In this document: piece after piece, positions 41,883 to 53,419 of the stretch | How the letters are laid out: each line of letters starts with the position of its first letter | How positions within the stretch are numbered: position 1 is the first letter of the stretch | NCBI RefSeq assembly: GCF_027579695.1 | Contig: NC_083577.1 | Span: 64,577,741 to 64,641,740 of the forward strand | Source: Neoarius graeffei | Lineage: Eukaryota; Chordata; Actinopteri; Siluriformes; Ariidae | Reading direction: 5' to 3' | Length of the DNA: 64,000 nucleotides | Position numbers and translations under genes: made by a program | Notes under the pieces: generated by a model | What the model saw: the letters and a program-made list of their open reading frames with translations, nothing else | The model's database searches: none | What the model was told of the DNA's origin: nothing

Positions 41883-41988
41883 GTTCATTGCAAGACCATG
41901 TGCTCTGGGACTGAAAATCCAAGCGAACGGGCCTCGGAAGGCTCAAACAAATGCCATTTTGGAGAAGGTCTTCACTGCTATCACTATG
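41883..41988 (+). CDS. cers6: cers6 coding exon 2
   Basis: After a T-rich acceptor ending in CAG the exon completes the arginine codon split at exon 1. It encodes [18 protein letters not shown] and [17 protein letters not shown], then a GTATGC donor in phase 0. The FVAKPCAxxLxIQANGP and [12 protein letters not shown] blocks are those of ceramide synthases 5/6, leading into the homeobox-like domain. The last codon is ATG (methionine) where mammalian CERS6 has lysine before HPDEKRL. This is either a lineage change or a sign that the exact donor differs. Confidence 0.92.
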
Positions 41989-42086
41989 GTATGCAGAGTT
42001 TCTCTTTCACCATAGCCAACTTGATTTGTTTTTTAGGGTTAGCCTTCTGTCTATTGAACAAGGCAATGAAAGATGAATCTCTTTAA

Positions 42087-43859
42087 AGGAAATACGCAGA
42101 ACCTTTATTTTTAAATACATTTCTGAGTGGCTAGTATCTCCATCCTTGACTCTTGTATGCTGCATAAATGGGAATAAAAAAAAAATATATATATGAGTGA
42201 TTCCACGCTTATGGGTACTGAAATGGGGACATGAACTTATTTTTAAAAATTCACCTAAAACCATTTCTTTTTTTACCATCAGGTCACAAAACATGTAATC
42301 TTTAATGAATGATATGTTAAAAGATAACTTTAATTTTCTGAGATGTAATAAAAACATATTTATATGCCAAAGTCAGAACGTAACAGAAGTGTTGTGGACA
42401 TATATATTCTCAATTTTAACAATGTAGAATTACTTTTTGAAACATAGGAAGGTGATGTTTTAGCAAATATAATTAATAAACATGTGTAGTAGAATAAACA
42501 TACACATTCTTTCAATAAGATTAACATGGTATATAGCTAGATTGTAATTAATTTGTAACAGACGCGAGATGGACAATCGTAACAGAAGTAATGTAACAGA
42601 CATCATTTTGGAACTCATAGGCTTGACTTTGGCATATAAATATGTTTTTATTACATCTCAGAAAATTAAAGTTATCTTTTAACACATCATTCATTAAAGA
42701 TTACATGTTTTGTGACCTGATGGTAAAAAAAGAAATGGTTTTAGGTGAATTTTTAAAAATAAGTTCATGTCCCCATTTCAGTACCCATAAGCATGGAATC
42801 ACTCATATATATATTTTTGAGAGTTAAAATCGACCGCAAAGTTGGCGTTCGAGCTGCCCCGCTGAGCCAGCCAGCCCTGAGTGCGTGACGTCACAGCAGT
42901 AACCGGTTTTAAGGCCGAGGCCTTTTACAGCTATAGACCAAAGTCATATAAATAAAAATTTATGGTGAAAGTAAGAAATACCGTTACCGGCTTGCTCAAC
43001 TAAGACTGATTTGACTTCATTGATTGTGGGTTGACTCTCATTAAAACAGGATAGGTGTTATAACTTATGCAATATACATGTGCATGCATGCATTTTCACT
43101 GATAAAATGTAAAAGGCTAATTAAATAATCAGATGAACTGAGACAATCCCATTCTGAAGCAAATTAAATAATCTTATACCGGTAACTTAATGCACAATAC
43201 AAGTTACATGTATTAATCTAAATGCAGGTAAACAACGTGTGGGCTTTTTTTGTTGTTTTATATCCAAATAAGAGTCGGAGCTTACCCATTTGTGTTCTCA
43301 CGTCTTGAAGGCCGACCTCGTGATTGATTGTTTTGAAACAATCTGACTTTCAGTTGTTCGTTCAGTTCTCCGTTCATTTGCTTCTTCCACATAAGGGCGA
43401 GATATTGCTGCTAAGGCAAGCATATCCAGCGGAGAAATCTGACGACTGGGCCACTCATTCTCCATTTTCTCCATACTGAGTACTCCGCCATTGCTGCTCG
43501 GCTGTTTGAACATTCTTGGGCCATGAATGCAACGTAAATCCACCTTCTGTCATGTTGCTGCACCCACCAGCAACACATCTACGTGGCATGGTGATAAATT
43601 GGCTCAAAATGGAGGATTGGAGTTGCAATCAGCTCTGTGTTTTAGTATAGCGGAAATGGCGATGAGACCGATCGACTTCCTGCTGTGACGTCACAGATGT
43701 CAAGGACATTCACCCAGACCACTACCTATATGAATCATTTTAATCGTAAAAATTACTATATTAGATTTATTGTTAACGCTTAAAACTATTCCTGTGCCAT
43801 TCTTGAGGTCTCAAGGCATTTATAAACAAAAAGTGAGACCATGGTTCTGCATATATGCT
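42087..43859. mobile_element. Kolobok-like transposon remnant in cers6 intron 2
   Basis: The element is flanked by TTAA at 42083-42086 and 43860-43863. Its ends AGGAAATACGCAGAACC and (complement) AGCATATATGCAGAACC are inverted repeats. The interior matches 59719-62040, for example ATCGACCGCAAAGTTGGCG and CTATAGACCAAAGTCATA. It is interrupted by palindromic MITE copy 3. It starts only 98 bp after exon 2. The THAP half-domain found in the 61.6-kb copy is deleted here. Confidence 0.82.
42195..42804. mobile_element. palindromic MITE, copy 3 (complete)
   Basis: The 610-bp element runs from GAGTGATTCCACGCTTATG to its complement GGAATCACTC. The arms of about 190 bp flank the same centre as copies 1 and 2, in the orientation of copy 1. 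It is inserted in a short TA run of the Kolobok-like element. Confidence 0.92.
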
Positions 43860-44048
43860 TTAAACATTTGTAAGTAGTTATTTATTACAAAGCATATAAC
43901 TATGCATGGCGCCTCATTTATCAGTTATATGTGTGCAATAATTCCAAGCAGATTTGCAAAAGTTTGTCTTGCTGATTTTCTTCGTACTCACATAGGCATG
44001 TTGTTGAATTTCAAGCAACCAGAAATTACCAAGCATGCTCACAACACA

Positions 44049-45510
44049 GCTGATTAGCTCATCTGGCCATAAGGCCGATGAGCTGTTACCGTGGCGTGGC
44101 ATCCGTCCGTTGTCCGTCATCCACAATTCCATTAAGTCATATCTGCTCTGTCAATTCTCCACACATTTCCATTCCGATTGTTTTGTTTGAAAGAACTCCT
44201 CACTCCGCACAAAACTTGGTGGTTGTTTTATCAATTTTTTTGCTAACGAGTTAGTAATTATCTCCTCTCTCATTTCTCGTCCGATTTCAGTTGTGATTGA
44301 TGTTTTGGGTAGATCTTCTGTTGAGGAACAAAACTTTGGTCATTTGTTTGATTTTCCTGTTGTAAACAATTTGTTTACAACTCTTGTTTTATCTCCTCCC
44401 TCAGTTATCAGTGGATTTCAGTTCTGATTGTTTTGCTTGAAAGAACTAGTCCTTCTGTACAAAACTCGGACATTGTATTGTCAAATTTTTGCTAATTAGG
44501 TTACCTTAACAAACTTTCTTCTGACTAGAATTGTATCTCCTCTCTCATTTATCACACAAATTCAGTTGTGATCGATGTTTTGGGTAGATTTCCCTTGGGG
44601 AACAAAATTTTATGTTGATGTTCCTGCTGTAAATAATTTGTCGCGGAGGTTGGTCCTTTCTCACATTGTCACATTTCAGTTCTGTTTGTTTTGGTAGTCA
44701 TGGTTGTTTTGATGGCAGGTCATATGGGCTACTATGTCCTTGACCTTCTGGTTAACTCATCTGGCCATAAGGCTAATGAGCTGTTGCCATGGCCCGGCAT
44801 CCGTCGTCCACAGTTCAGTTAAATCGTATCTCCTCTGTCAATTCTCCACAGATTTCCGTTCCGATTGTTTTGTTTGAAAGAACTCCTCACTCAGCACAAA
44901 ACTTGGTTGTTGTTTTGTCAACTTTTTTGCTCACGAGTTAGTAATTAGGCCAAATGAATGAATTTTCCAGGCCTCTCACTAGAATTTTTAATCTCCTCTC
45001 TCATTTCTCGTCTGATTCCAGTTCTGATCTATGTTGTAGGTAGATCTTCCCTTGAGGAACAAAACTTGGTCGTTTGTTTGATTTTTCCTGTTGTAAAGAA
45101 TTTGTTTACAACTTTTGCTTATTTTCAGTCAAATCATATCTCCTCCCTCAATTCTCAATGGATTTGAGTTCTGATCGTTTCATTTGAAAGAACTAGTCTT
45201 TCTGTACAACAATTGGTCATTTTGTCAATTTTTTGCTAACGAACTGCTAATTAGGTCAACTTAACACATTTTCTTCTGACTAGAATTGTATCACCTCTCA
45301 TTTATCATGTGAATTCAGTTGTGATCGATGTTTTGGGTAGATTTCCTTTGGGGAACAAAATTTAGTCCTTTGTTGATGTTCCTGTTGTAAATAATTTGTC
45401 GTGGAGGTCGGTCCTCTCTCACACGGTCACATTTCAGTTCTGTTTGATGTTTTGGTAGTCGTGGTTGTTTTGATGGCAGGCCAGATGAGCTACTACGTCC
45501 TTGATGTTCT
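44049..45510. repeat. two hairpin-headed repeat units in tandem
   Basis: Unit 1 starts at 44055 with AGCTCATCTGGCC-ATAA-GGCCGATGAGCT, a near-perfect hairpin. Unit 2 starts at 44755 with AACTCATCTGGCC-ATAA-GGCTAATGAGCT. Both continue with TGGC-TGGCATCCGTC and then sub-repeats built on GATTGTTTTGTTTGAAAGAA, GTAGATCTTC and ATTTCAGTTCTGTTTG. They end in GGCAGG(T/C)CA(T/G)ATG(G/A)GCTACTA-GTCCTTGA. There is no coding sequence. The layout parallels the 38.9-kb block. Confidence 0.75.
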
Positions 45511-45802
45511 TGTTTGCATTTGGTGCTGCCCACAAAACTCCATGAAAGGCAAACAGAGCTGAACATGACGAAATGACGACTAAATGGCAAAAGAGCACCT
45601 CTTGAGTACGCCAAGTTCACTAAATCATCCAGTAATGCAGCTCAGCCATTGCAGACTCATACTGCCCCCCCCGTGTGGGTCTTGTGTGTTCATTTATGAA
45701 TTTCTTTTGGATCGCTTTCTTTTGACTCATTAATATGAACCGACCAAGTTTCACAAAACGTTCATGTGTGTTGAAACAAATAAGCTTTTTAAACTCTACA
45801 GC

Positions 45803-46603
45803 CTGGGTGCGATTTGCTGGGGGGGGATGGTGGGGATCATCCCCCCCCCCTCTGGTTTTTATCTCTGCTGAAAAAAAATCCTCGGGGACAACCCCGTCAA
45901 TAAAACAAACAAACCAAAAAAAAAGTTGACATGACAGGCATGTTGTGACACAGTTTTCTATGGTCTACATTGCACTCGCTTTCAAAATGACCCAAAGTGG
46001 CAGCTTTGATGTTCACGAACGTCCCCAGCAAATAGATACATTGTAGATAATAACAATATCCAGAGTGTGAACGTGGATTTAGCGCCATGAATCACATCCT
46101 TACTGATGAGTGCAACAGAATGAATGTATCCACACTGAACAGCCTTCTTTTCCTCGCTGTCAATGGGTCAGACGTGCGTTCCTTCCCTGCTGAGAAATTC
46201 GCAGAAATGTGGATTAAAGAAGGGCGAAACGCGGCGGATAGCGCACCGACGGGAAAGCAGAAAAGGCCACATGAACTGCGCCATCAGAGCAAACTGTTCA
46301 TTTAGTATTCATGTATTTTAGTGATTTTCGAGTCACTGTCCATTTAATCCGGAGGGAGAGAAACATCACAGCAACGCGACAAGCAATGCGAACTTTGTTG
46401 TGTTAGTGTTCATGTATTTAATCAGAGAGATCGGAAGATGAATTTACTATCTCTGGTTTAGTGTTCGTTTTCATTTAGTGTTATTCATTTGATATCATTG
46501 GATGTTATTGAGCTGTTAGCCTATTGTTACCTTAATTTTGTGACGTTTCATGATTAAAAAAAAAAACATCCCCCCTTCTGGTTTTTTGACAAATCGCACC
46601 CTG
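45803..46603 (+). mobile_element. hAT-type non-autonomous element, copy 2
   Basis: The 801-bp element has ends CTGGGTGCGATTTG and CAAATCGCACCCTG. It is flanked by a perfect 8-bp target duplication TCTACAGC at 45795-45802 and 46604-46611. The flanks match copy 1 at 19206-20009. Instead of copy 1's centre it keeps a piece of transposase coding sequence. Confidence 0.92.
46087..46305 (+). pseudogene. hAT transposase C-terminal remnant
   Basis: The frame reads MNHILTDECNRMNVSTLNSL, then LAVNGSDVRSFPAEKFAEMW and IKEGRNAADSAP. The pattern of a conserved TD-x-R-x-x start, a LxxLLxxxxNG segment and a W six residues later resembles the C-terminal end of hAT transposases and their domesticated relatives (ZNF862-like proteins). 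It is a fragment without the catalytic domain. Confidence 0.6.
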
Positions 46604-46628
46604 TCTACAGCCTTATTGCATTTACATA

Positions 46629-48236
46629 CAGTGGTGCTTGAAAGTTTGTGAACCCTTTAGAATTTTCTATATTTCTGCATAAATATGACCTAAAACATCA
46701 TCAGATTTTCACACAAGTCCTAAAAGTAGATAAAGAGAACCCAGTGAAACAAATGAGACAAAAATATTATACTTGCTCATTTATTTATTGAGGAGAATGA
46801 TCCAATATTACATATCTGTGAGTGGCAAAAGTATGTGAACCTCTGGGATTAGCAGTTAATTTGAAGGTGAAATTAGAGTCAGGTGTTTTCAATCAATGGG
46901 ATGACAATCAGGTGTGAGTGGGCACCCTGTTTTATTTAAAGAACAGGGATCTATCAAAGTCTGATCTTCACAACACACGTTTATGGAAATATATCATGGC
47001 ACGAAAAAAGGAGATTTCTGAGGACCTCAGAAAAAGCGTTGTTGATGCTCATCAGGCTGGAAAAGGTTACAAAACCATCTCTAAAGAATTTGGACTCCAC
47101 CAATCCACAGTCAGACAAATTGTGTACAAATGAAGGAAATTCAAGACCATTGTTACTCTCCCCAGGAGTGGTCGACCAACAAAGATCACTTCAAGAGCAA
47201 GGCGTGTAATAGTCGGCAAGGTCACAAAGGACCCCAGGGTAACTTCTAAGCAACTGAAGGCCTCTCTCACATTGGCTAATGTTAATGTTCATGAGTCCAC
47301 CATGAGGAGAACACTGAACAACAATGGTGTGCATGGAAAGGTTGCAAGGAGAAAGCCACTGCTCTCCAAAAAGAACATTGCTGCTCATCTGCAGTTTGCT
47401 AAAGATCACGTGGACAAGCCAGAGGGCTATTGGAAAAATGTTTTGTGGATGGATGAAACCAAAATAGAATTTTTGGTTTAAATGAGAAGCGTTATGTTTG
47501 GAGAAAGAAAAACACTGCATTCCAGCATAAGAACCTTATCCCATCTGTGAAACATGGTGGTGGTAGTATCATGGTTTGGGCCTGTTTTGCTGCATCTGGG
47601 CCAGGACGGCTTGCCATCATTGATGGAACAATGAATTCTGAATTATACCAGCAAATTCTAAAGGAAAATGTCAGAACATCTGTCCATGAACTGAATCTCA
47701 AGAGAAGGTGGGTCATGCAGCAAGACAACAACCTTAAGCACTCAAGTTGTTCTACCAAAGAATGGTTAAAGAAGAATAAAGTGAATGTTTTGGAATGGCC
47801 AAGTCAAAGTCCTGACCTTAATCCAATCGAAATGTTGTGGAAGGACCTGAAGCGAGCAGTTCATATAAGGAAACCCACCAACATCCCAGAGTTGAAGCAG
47901 TTCTGTATGGAGGAATGGGCCAAAATTCCTCCAAGCCGGTGTGCAGGACTGATCAACAGTTACCGCAAACGTTTAGTTGCAGTTATTGCTGCACAAGGGG
48001 GTCACACCAGATACTGAAAGCAAAGGTTCACATACTTTTGCCACTCACAGATATGTAATATTGGATCATTTTCCTCAATAAATACATAGCCAAGTATAAT
48101 ATTTTGTCTCATTTGTTTAACTGGGTTCTCTTTATCTACTTTTAGGACTTGTGTGAAAACCTGATGATGTTTTAGGTCATATTTATGCAGAAATGTAGAA
48201 AATTCTAAAGGGTTCACAAACTTTCAAGCACCACTG
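46629..48236 (+). mobile_element. Tc1-like transposon, complete ends, decayed gene
   Basis: TA at 46627-46628 and 48237-48238 flanks inverted repeats starting CAGTGGTGCTTGAAAGTTTG. The repeats are about 200 bp long, with the inner phrase ATATCTGTGAGTGGCAAAAG near 46815 and its complement near 48040. The element was inserted right beside hAT copy 2. Confidence 0.93.
46997..48017 (+). pseudogene. Tc1-type transposase with one stop and one frameshift
   Basis: The frame begins MARKKEISEDLRKSVVDAHQ with the paired-type DNA-binding domain (GKGYKTISKEFGLHQSTV). A TGG-to-TGA stop follows VYK at about 47133. Reading resumes to NVLWMDETKIEF (first aspartate), where one T is missing (about 47475). It then continues [29 protein letters not shown] (second aspartate) and SPDLNPIEMLWKDLKRAVH (glutamate) to the stop at 48017. 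Only two lesions are visible and the whole DD34E triad is intact, so this copy is relatively well preserved. Confidence 0.9.
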
Positions 48237-48238
48237 TA

Positions 48239-49150
48239 TTTGTAATGGCTCGTGCTAATTATACAATTTGAAGCCTATCAAACAAACTTCAGTTTAGAGA
48301 GTATTCTAGTATGTAACCTTTAATGAGCACACAACCCATTATAAATAAAAACCTGATAAGTGATGCCGCACATAAGATGTAGAATAGATGTCATCACTAG
48401 TTTATAATCAGGTGATTCATTCCCTACAAGATGAATGAAAAACTTGATATCTGCCAAAAAAAAAACCATTCTGCAGCATGACTTGGGATAAAAATATACA
48501 CCTGTGTCTGAATCTGAAAGACGGGGGCTGAATCCAGTGCTGCGACTCACTATCTCAGCCGAGCGTCTATTTCTAGGTGACTGTTTTGTCTGGAAATTGA
48601 GGCCAGGTTAATGTTCGCTGTTTTATGCCCCATTTTGGCTGCACGCAATAAACATTCACTCAGAGCCTTGAAGCTGGATGGAGAAAGACTCACACATTGA
48701 ACCTTGATAAATCACGTCAGCTTTTTCATGTTTATGATTTTAGAAACATATCCATTTAAAGTCCTTGCATTCGATTAGGTCAGTAGTGAGGAGTATTATT
48801 CTTCTACATATCCAGAGTGAAGGTACCGTAGGAGGGAGTGAGCGTGATTAGCCCAGGTCTGTTAGTGCCAGCTTCTGCTGATGTGTGAGCACTATTTTTG
48901 GCATGCCAGTGGGAAAAAAAAATATATTTTGACAAATGTTCAGCTTAATGAGCAAAGACTTGGCTAGCAGAGTTCAGACAATCAGACAACCCATCACTGA
49001 AGGAGCAGAGAAAATGTAGAACAACCTCAGGGCAGCTCATTCTAACGAAATTAGTTATTTGCTAATTGAATGCATTACTGATAGTCTAGTCTTTTACTGT
49101 AATGTATTGGTGGAAAGAGCACAAAAGATACCGAATTGAGTAAAAGTACT
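48239..49150 (+). other. cers6 intron 2, no recognised element
   Basis: Unique-looking AT-rich intron sequence. No exon, SINE or terminal inverted repeats are seen. Confidence 0.5.
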
Positions 49151-49940
49151 CAGAGTGCCAAAGTGTGGAACACACAAATATCACCTATCCTGTTGCATCA
49201 CTCACCAAAACCTTCCAAACTGCCTCAGGAAGCACAAGACCTGTGAGTCAGGAGCTTCATGAAATGAGTTTCTATGGCCAAGTAGCTGAACGGTCACCAG
49301 CATCGGCTGGAGTGGTATAAAGCACACCACCACTGGACTGGAGCAGTGGAAACATTCTCTGGAGTGAAGAGTCGTGCTTCACTATCTGGCAGTCTGATGG
49401 ATGAATCTGGGTTTGGTGGTTGCCAGGAGAACACTCCCTTCTAGAATGCATAGTGCCAGAGCACAAAGTTTGTTGAAGGGATAATGATCTGGGGCTGTTT
49501 TTCATTCAGGGTTTGGGCTCCTGAGTTCCAGGGAAGGGTAATGTTAATGCGACAGCATACAAAGACATTTTAGACAGTCGTATGCTTCCAACTTTGTGGC
49601 AACGTTTTGGAGAAGGTCTGTTCCTGTTCCAGCATGACTGTGCCCTTGTGCACAAAGTGAGCTCCATGAGGACGTGGTTTGATGATGATGAGGTTGCTAT
49701 TGAGGAACTCCAATGACCTGCATACAGCCCTGACCTCAACCGGAGTGCGATTGCGAGCCAGGTTTTGTCATCCAACATCAGTGCCTGACCTCACAAATGC
49801 TCTTTTGCCTGACTGGGGACACGTTCCCACAGACACACTCCAAATCTTGTAGAAAACCTTCACAGAAGAATGCAGGCAGTTATAACTGCAAGGGGGGGTC
49901 CAGATGAATGCCTGTGGTTTTGGAATGGGATGTCCAACAA

Positions 49941-51441
49941 GGCCATCCTTAAAAAAAAAAAAAAAACGTTTCCTGTCCACCGGGTGAGCAAAAAAATTTT
50001 CGGGAGGGAGGGATTTTATTTATATATATATAATATATATATGGATAAGAAATCGCAATGCTGTGTTTGCTTTTTCTTTCAGTACTTTTTTTTTATTACA
50101 AAAGCAGACACATTTAATAAAATGACAGTTTAATCAACTGAAACTTGTACAAAAACTTTGTTAGCATTTTAAATGCTGACTGCAACATTTGCAAAACTTT
50201 TACAAAGCTACTTAAAATGTCCGACACACGGACTTTTTGTAGTTCTAAATCAACCGTTAGGCCTAGTTCAGATGAAATTACACTATTAAAATGATCACTG
50301 AATGATTTGTTTTTCTGAATCTTTACTATTTTGTTGTTCGCTAGAATACCATTTTGCGATTTCACACTTAAGCAAATTTTTGAAAACTCCGGATCTCCTT
50401 CCTTCATGGTGGCTGCCATTTTTTTGTGCCGCACGGCGCATGCGCAGAGCTGATTCGATTCTATATTCTGCGTGGAATGCAGGGCTTTCCACAAGCGCCG
50501 GCTGCCGGCCATGCAGCTGACTACACAATTAAGTCCAGCCGGCTACTTTAATGACTTATTTTTGTAGCCCACAGGCTCTAAATATTAATTTTCGATTTTA
50601 ATAAAATTAAATGTTTATCTAACGGATTGACAATAATGTCAAACTGAACCGCACTCATTTAAGTTGTGATTCGCGCTGTTTGTACCGATAATAACCACAA
50701 ATTCCCCGCCGACTTCGTTGATCAAGGGAGAGTAACTCATCCGCGGCCCCGACATGGCGGTGTGTGCGTGCGCGCACTCGGCGGAGGCAGTAGTGTGTCG
50801 GGGCCATCGGAGGCGACATCGGAGGGAACAGAAGCAGAGACAACGCTTATTTTGTCTCCGGTAAACCAGTCTTCTCTCGTTCAATTACGTGCTGGCATCA
50901 AAAGACACCGTTGGTTGTAAATGAAACCAAACTGAGTCGCTGGAGTGTATTTTCATACACAAATGGAGAAATGTTCGCCGAGTGTTTAATTGTGTAGCCG
51001 CCACTGCAGACCGTTGTCGTTGTTAATTCATAGCATGCTCAGTTGCGTGAATGTGTCATGCACCGAAAATAAGAGATTTGCAAGCCAGGAACGCCTCATG
51101 ATGCAATACGCAAGAAAAGAAAGATTTACTGCCATTTTACTTTGTATTTGAGTAAAGTGAATAAATAAATGGTCTGTGGAAAATACATTTAATCCTGGGA
51201 ACTGCGTGCACAGGAGTTTATTTTGTGTCCCCCCTCCTCCGGCTGGCTACTTATTTGTCATGGCTGGCTAGTATGAGCCTTAGTGGAAAGCTCTGGGAAT
51301 GCGTAAATGTCAAGTTCGATTTTAGATTTACGAACCCGAAAAAAAATGTCGAAAAACCGGCGTTAAAAAAAAATTTTCAACCGCACAAACGGCACTCACC
51401 CGGCCGGTGGACCGGAAACAGAACATTTTTTAATAATGGCC
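49941..51441. mobile_element. non-autonomous DNA transposon with 3-bp CAA duplication
   Basis: The ends are inverted repeats GGCCATCCTTAAAAAA and TTTTTTAATAATGGCC. They extend to CCACCGGGTGAGC on the left and its counterpart ACTCACCCGGCCGGTGG on the right. CAA flanks both sides (49938-49940 and 51442-51444), and removal restores CCAACAAGCCC in the Tc1 remnant. The 3-bp duplication points to a Harbinger-like relationship. It is itself interrupted by 50480-51295. Confidence 0.72.
50480..51295. mobile_element. hAT-like non-autonomous element, innermost of a triple nest
   Basis: The ends CAGGGCTTTCCAC and GTGGAAAGCTCTG are inverted repeats of hAT type. The flanks share GGAATG(C), shorter than a clean 8-bp duplication. 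The interior has CpG-rich stretches (CGGCCCCGACATGGCGG near 50740) but no frame I recognise. Confidence 0.65.
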
Positions 51442-51484
51442 CAAGCCCTTATCGGTGTGATGGTCAGGTGGTCACACAGTGTAT

Positions 51485-52377
51485 GTCTGAATGATGTTTT
51501 ATAACATGAAGGCCTTAAGTATTATTTTGTTCTGTTGGAATTTGCATGACCTAATTTGAAGAGTTTTAGGTTCTTACACTGGGTTTGTAACACTAAGCAA
51601 CCATGTGACTTTTTGTGTCATTTTGCATCCGATGATGAGCAATGTTAAAATGGGATTTCTGTTAGTCTTATGGAATTGTGATACAGTGAAATGTCAACAT
51701 CAAATAACTGGTTTGAAGAGTTTACTGCAGCCAGTCCTGTATGGCAGGATGTCTGATGCTCTGCAGTTCTTCATTCTCATGGGGTCATTCGCACAGGACT
51801 AACATTAGCCACCAGCTGTCGAGCTAACGAACACAGACACGTCAGTCTGGGGAAATTCAGCCAAAAATGGCAGGAGAACAGAGTCTGTCAGTGACTCAGC
51901 TCACTGCATACTCTGCTGCGAACCCTTTTTTTTTTTAAACACACATTGATGTGACTGCTCCAGGAGATGTTGGTTGGGGTGTCCTGTCTCGCCCCCCGCT
52001 CCAGAATAAACACAAGTAGACGGGTTTAACCCTAAGTTTTAATGTTGTGTTGATATTGTATTAGTCTGGTTGGGGTTTGTACATAGCTACAGCACATTTC
52101 AGGTGACAGCTTTTTATTTTTATTTATTTATTTAAAAAAAGTATGCCATTTATAGTGACGAAACCTGCAGACACCCACTCACATACAAAGTATTAGTAGA
52201 CTGGCTTTGGTGTGTGTGTGTATGTGTGTGTGTGTGTGTGTGTATAGACACGTTTTGTGTGTGTATACTGTACATGTATGTGTACATGTGTGTTATAGGT
52301 CAGAATTGTAGGTCAGATGGAATTTTTCAACCTTGGTTAGAATTTTTAACCCAGTTCATAATTTGTATTAGGGAGAC
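51485..52377 (+). other. cers6 intron 2, unique part with (GT)n
   Basis: No element with ends is recognised. A GT-rich run lies at about 52209-52262. Confidence 0.5.
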
Positions 52378-52380
52378 TTA

Positions 52381-52743
52381 AGCTGGGCATACACTGTGCG
52401 ATTTTTTTTTTTTTTCAATCGCGGTATTCAGCTGCTGCTCGCACTGTACGAGTGAATCGCAGGGATAAACAGCACGCAGCTTACGATTCCTGTTCTCACA
52501 CTATACGATCCGATGCTCGGATGCGATGCTCGGATCCGATGCTCAGGATTTCAAACAGGTTTATTTTTTCATCCGATCGATCAGGAGGAGGTCGTGAGGT
52601 GTTAATCGCTTGTCGTTACCCCATGTATACTACACAATCCGAGACGCACGATTGAGCCAAAACTCGGCCCGATCTCCAAAATAGTCGCACGAGTGAAAAC
52701 CGTGTCAAAATCGGGCCAAAAATCGCACAGTGTATGCCCAGCT
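52381..52743. mobile_element. Harbinger-like MITE with TTA duplication
   Basis: The 363-bp element has ends AGCTGGGCATACACTGTGCG and the complement, flanked by TTA at 52378-52380 and 52744-52746. TTA is the canonical 3-bp PIF/Harbinger target. The interior has three imperfect copies of CGATGCTCGGAT (52510-52550). Confidence 0.87.
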
Positions 52744-52746
52744 TTA

Positions 52747-53036
52747 CTATATCTACGGTTAGGATTTGGGAAGACTTTTGTATTTTAAACTACTTGATGA
52801 TGTCATAAGACTGGACTCATTAATAAATTCGATATACATCACTCCTTCCATCACAATCACTGCTGGTCTAATGGTTAAGAATCAGAAGGTTCTGAGTTTG
52901 AATCCTGGTTAAGTATGAAAAAAGATTATGTTTAAAAAAATGTTAATTAGGTAGATAGGAACAGGCAGACAGACAAGAGGAAATGCTAGGTAGGTGGAGA
53001 CAGGGAGGAAGTGGATGGAAGAAAAAGAGACAAAAG
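52747..53036 (+). other. cers6 intron 2, no recognised element
   Basis: Unique-looking intron sequence with a GGTTCTGAGTTTGAATCCTGG phrase near 52885 that resembles a tRNA B box, without a matching A box. Confidence 0.4.
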
Positions 53037-53077
53037 ATCTCATCTCATTATCTCTAGCTGCTTTATCCTGTTCTGCA
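53037..53077 (-). repeat. V-SINE-type SINE tail only
   Basis: Only about 40 bases of the 3' tail (TCTCATCTCATTATCTCTAG to TATCCTGTTCTGC) are present, an extreme 5' truncation of a reverse copy. Confidence 0.8.
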
Positions 53078-53204
53078 TCCCATTTAAGAATCTTAGATCA
53101 TCTAAAATTGTACGTAGGTTGGTAATTATGAACTAGGTTAAAAAAAACAAACAAACAAAAACCCTAGGTTGAATTTTTTTTTTTTTGACCTGTAACATGA
53201 TGTA

Positions 53205-53282
53205 CAGTACCAGTCAAACGTTTAGACACGCTTACTCATTACTCTGAATGGGTAAATGTGTCCAGAGTTTTGACTGGTACTG
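53205..53282. mobile_element. 78-bp Tc1-type micro-MITE
   Basis: The element is almost entirely inverted repeat, CAGTACCAGTCAAACGTTTA on the left and the complement of GAGTTTTGACTGGTACTG on the right, with TA at both sides. It has no coding capacity. Confidence 0.9.
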
Positions 53283-53419
53283 TATATACACACACTGTGT
53301 CCTTGTTATGATGTTTAATCAAAAGCCCAGCTTGGGTTGAGGCTAATACACAGCATTGTTCTGAATGGTTGTACACCAGTACTGCTCAGTCTCCTGAAGT
53401 GTATTGTCTTGTCTCTCAG

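Larger units (their letters stand above)
49155..51480 (+). pseudogene. Tc1-type transposase remnant, split by a nested element
   Basis: The left part (49155-49940) encodes in mixed frames the catalytic half of another Tc1-family transposase: WSDESCFTIWQSDG, IWVWWLPGEHSLLE, GIMIWGC, TLWQRFGEGLFLFQHD and SPDLN, ending in CLWFWNGMSNKA. The right part (51442-51480) has the 3' phrase GGTGTGATGGTCAGGTGG that normally follows. An unrelated 1.5-kb element separates them. The glutamate block after SPDLN is lost, so it is inactive. Confidence 0.75.

Noticed and set aside
50402..50520. A CpG-rich spot with ATGGCGG near 50754 as a gene promoter inside cers6 intron 2.
   Set aside because: It lies between hAT-like inverted ends, and no coding exon with similarity to a host protein follows.
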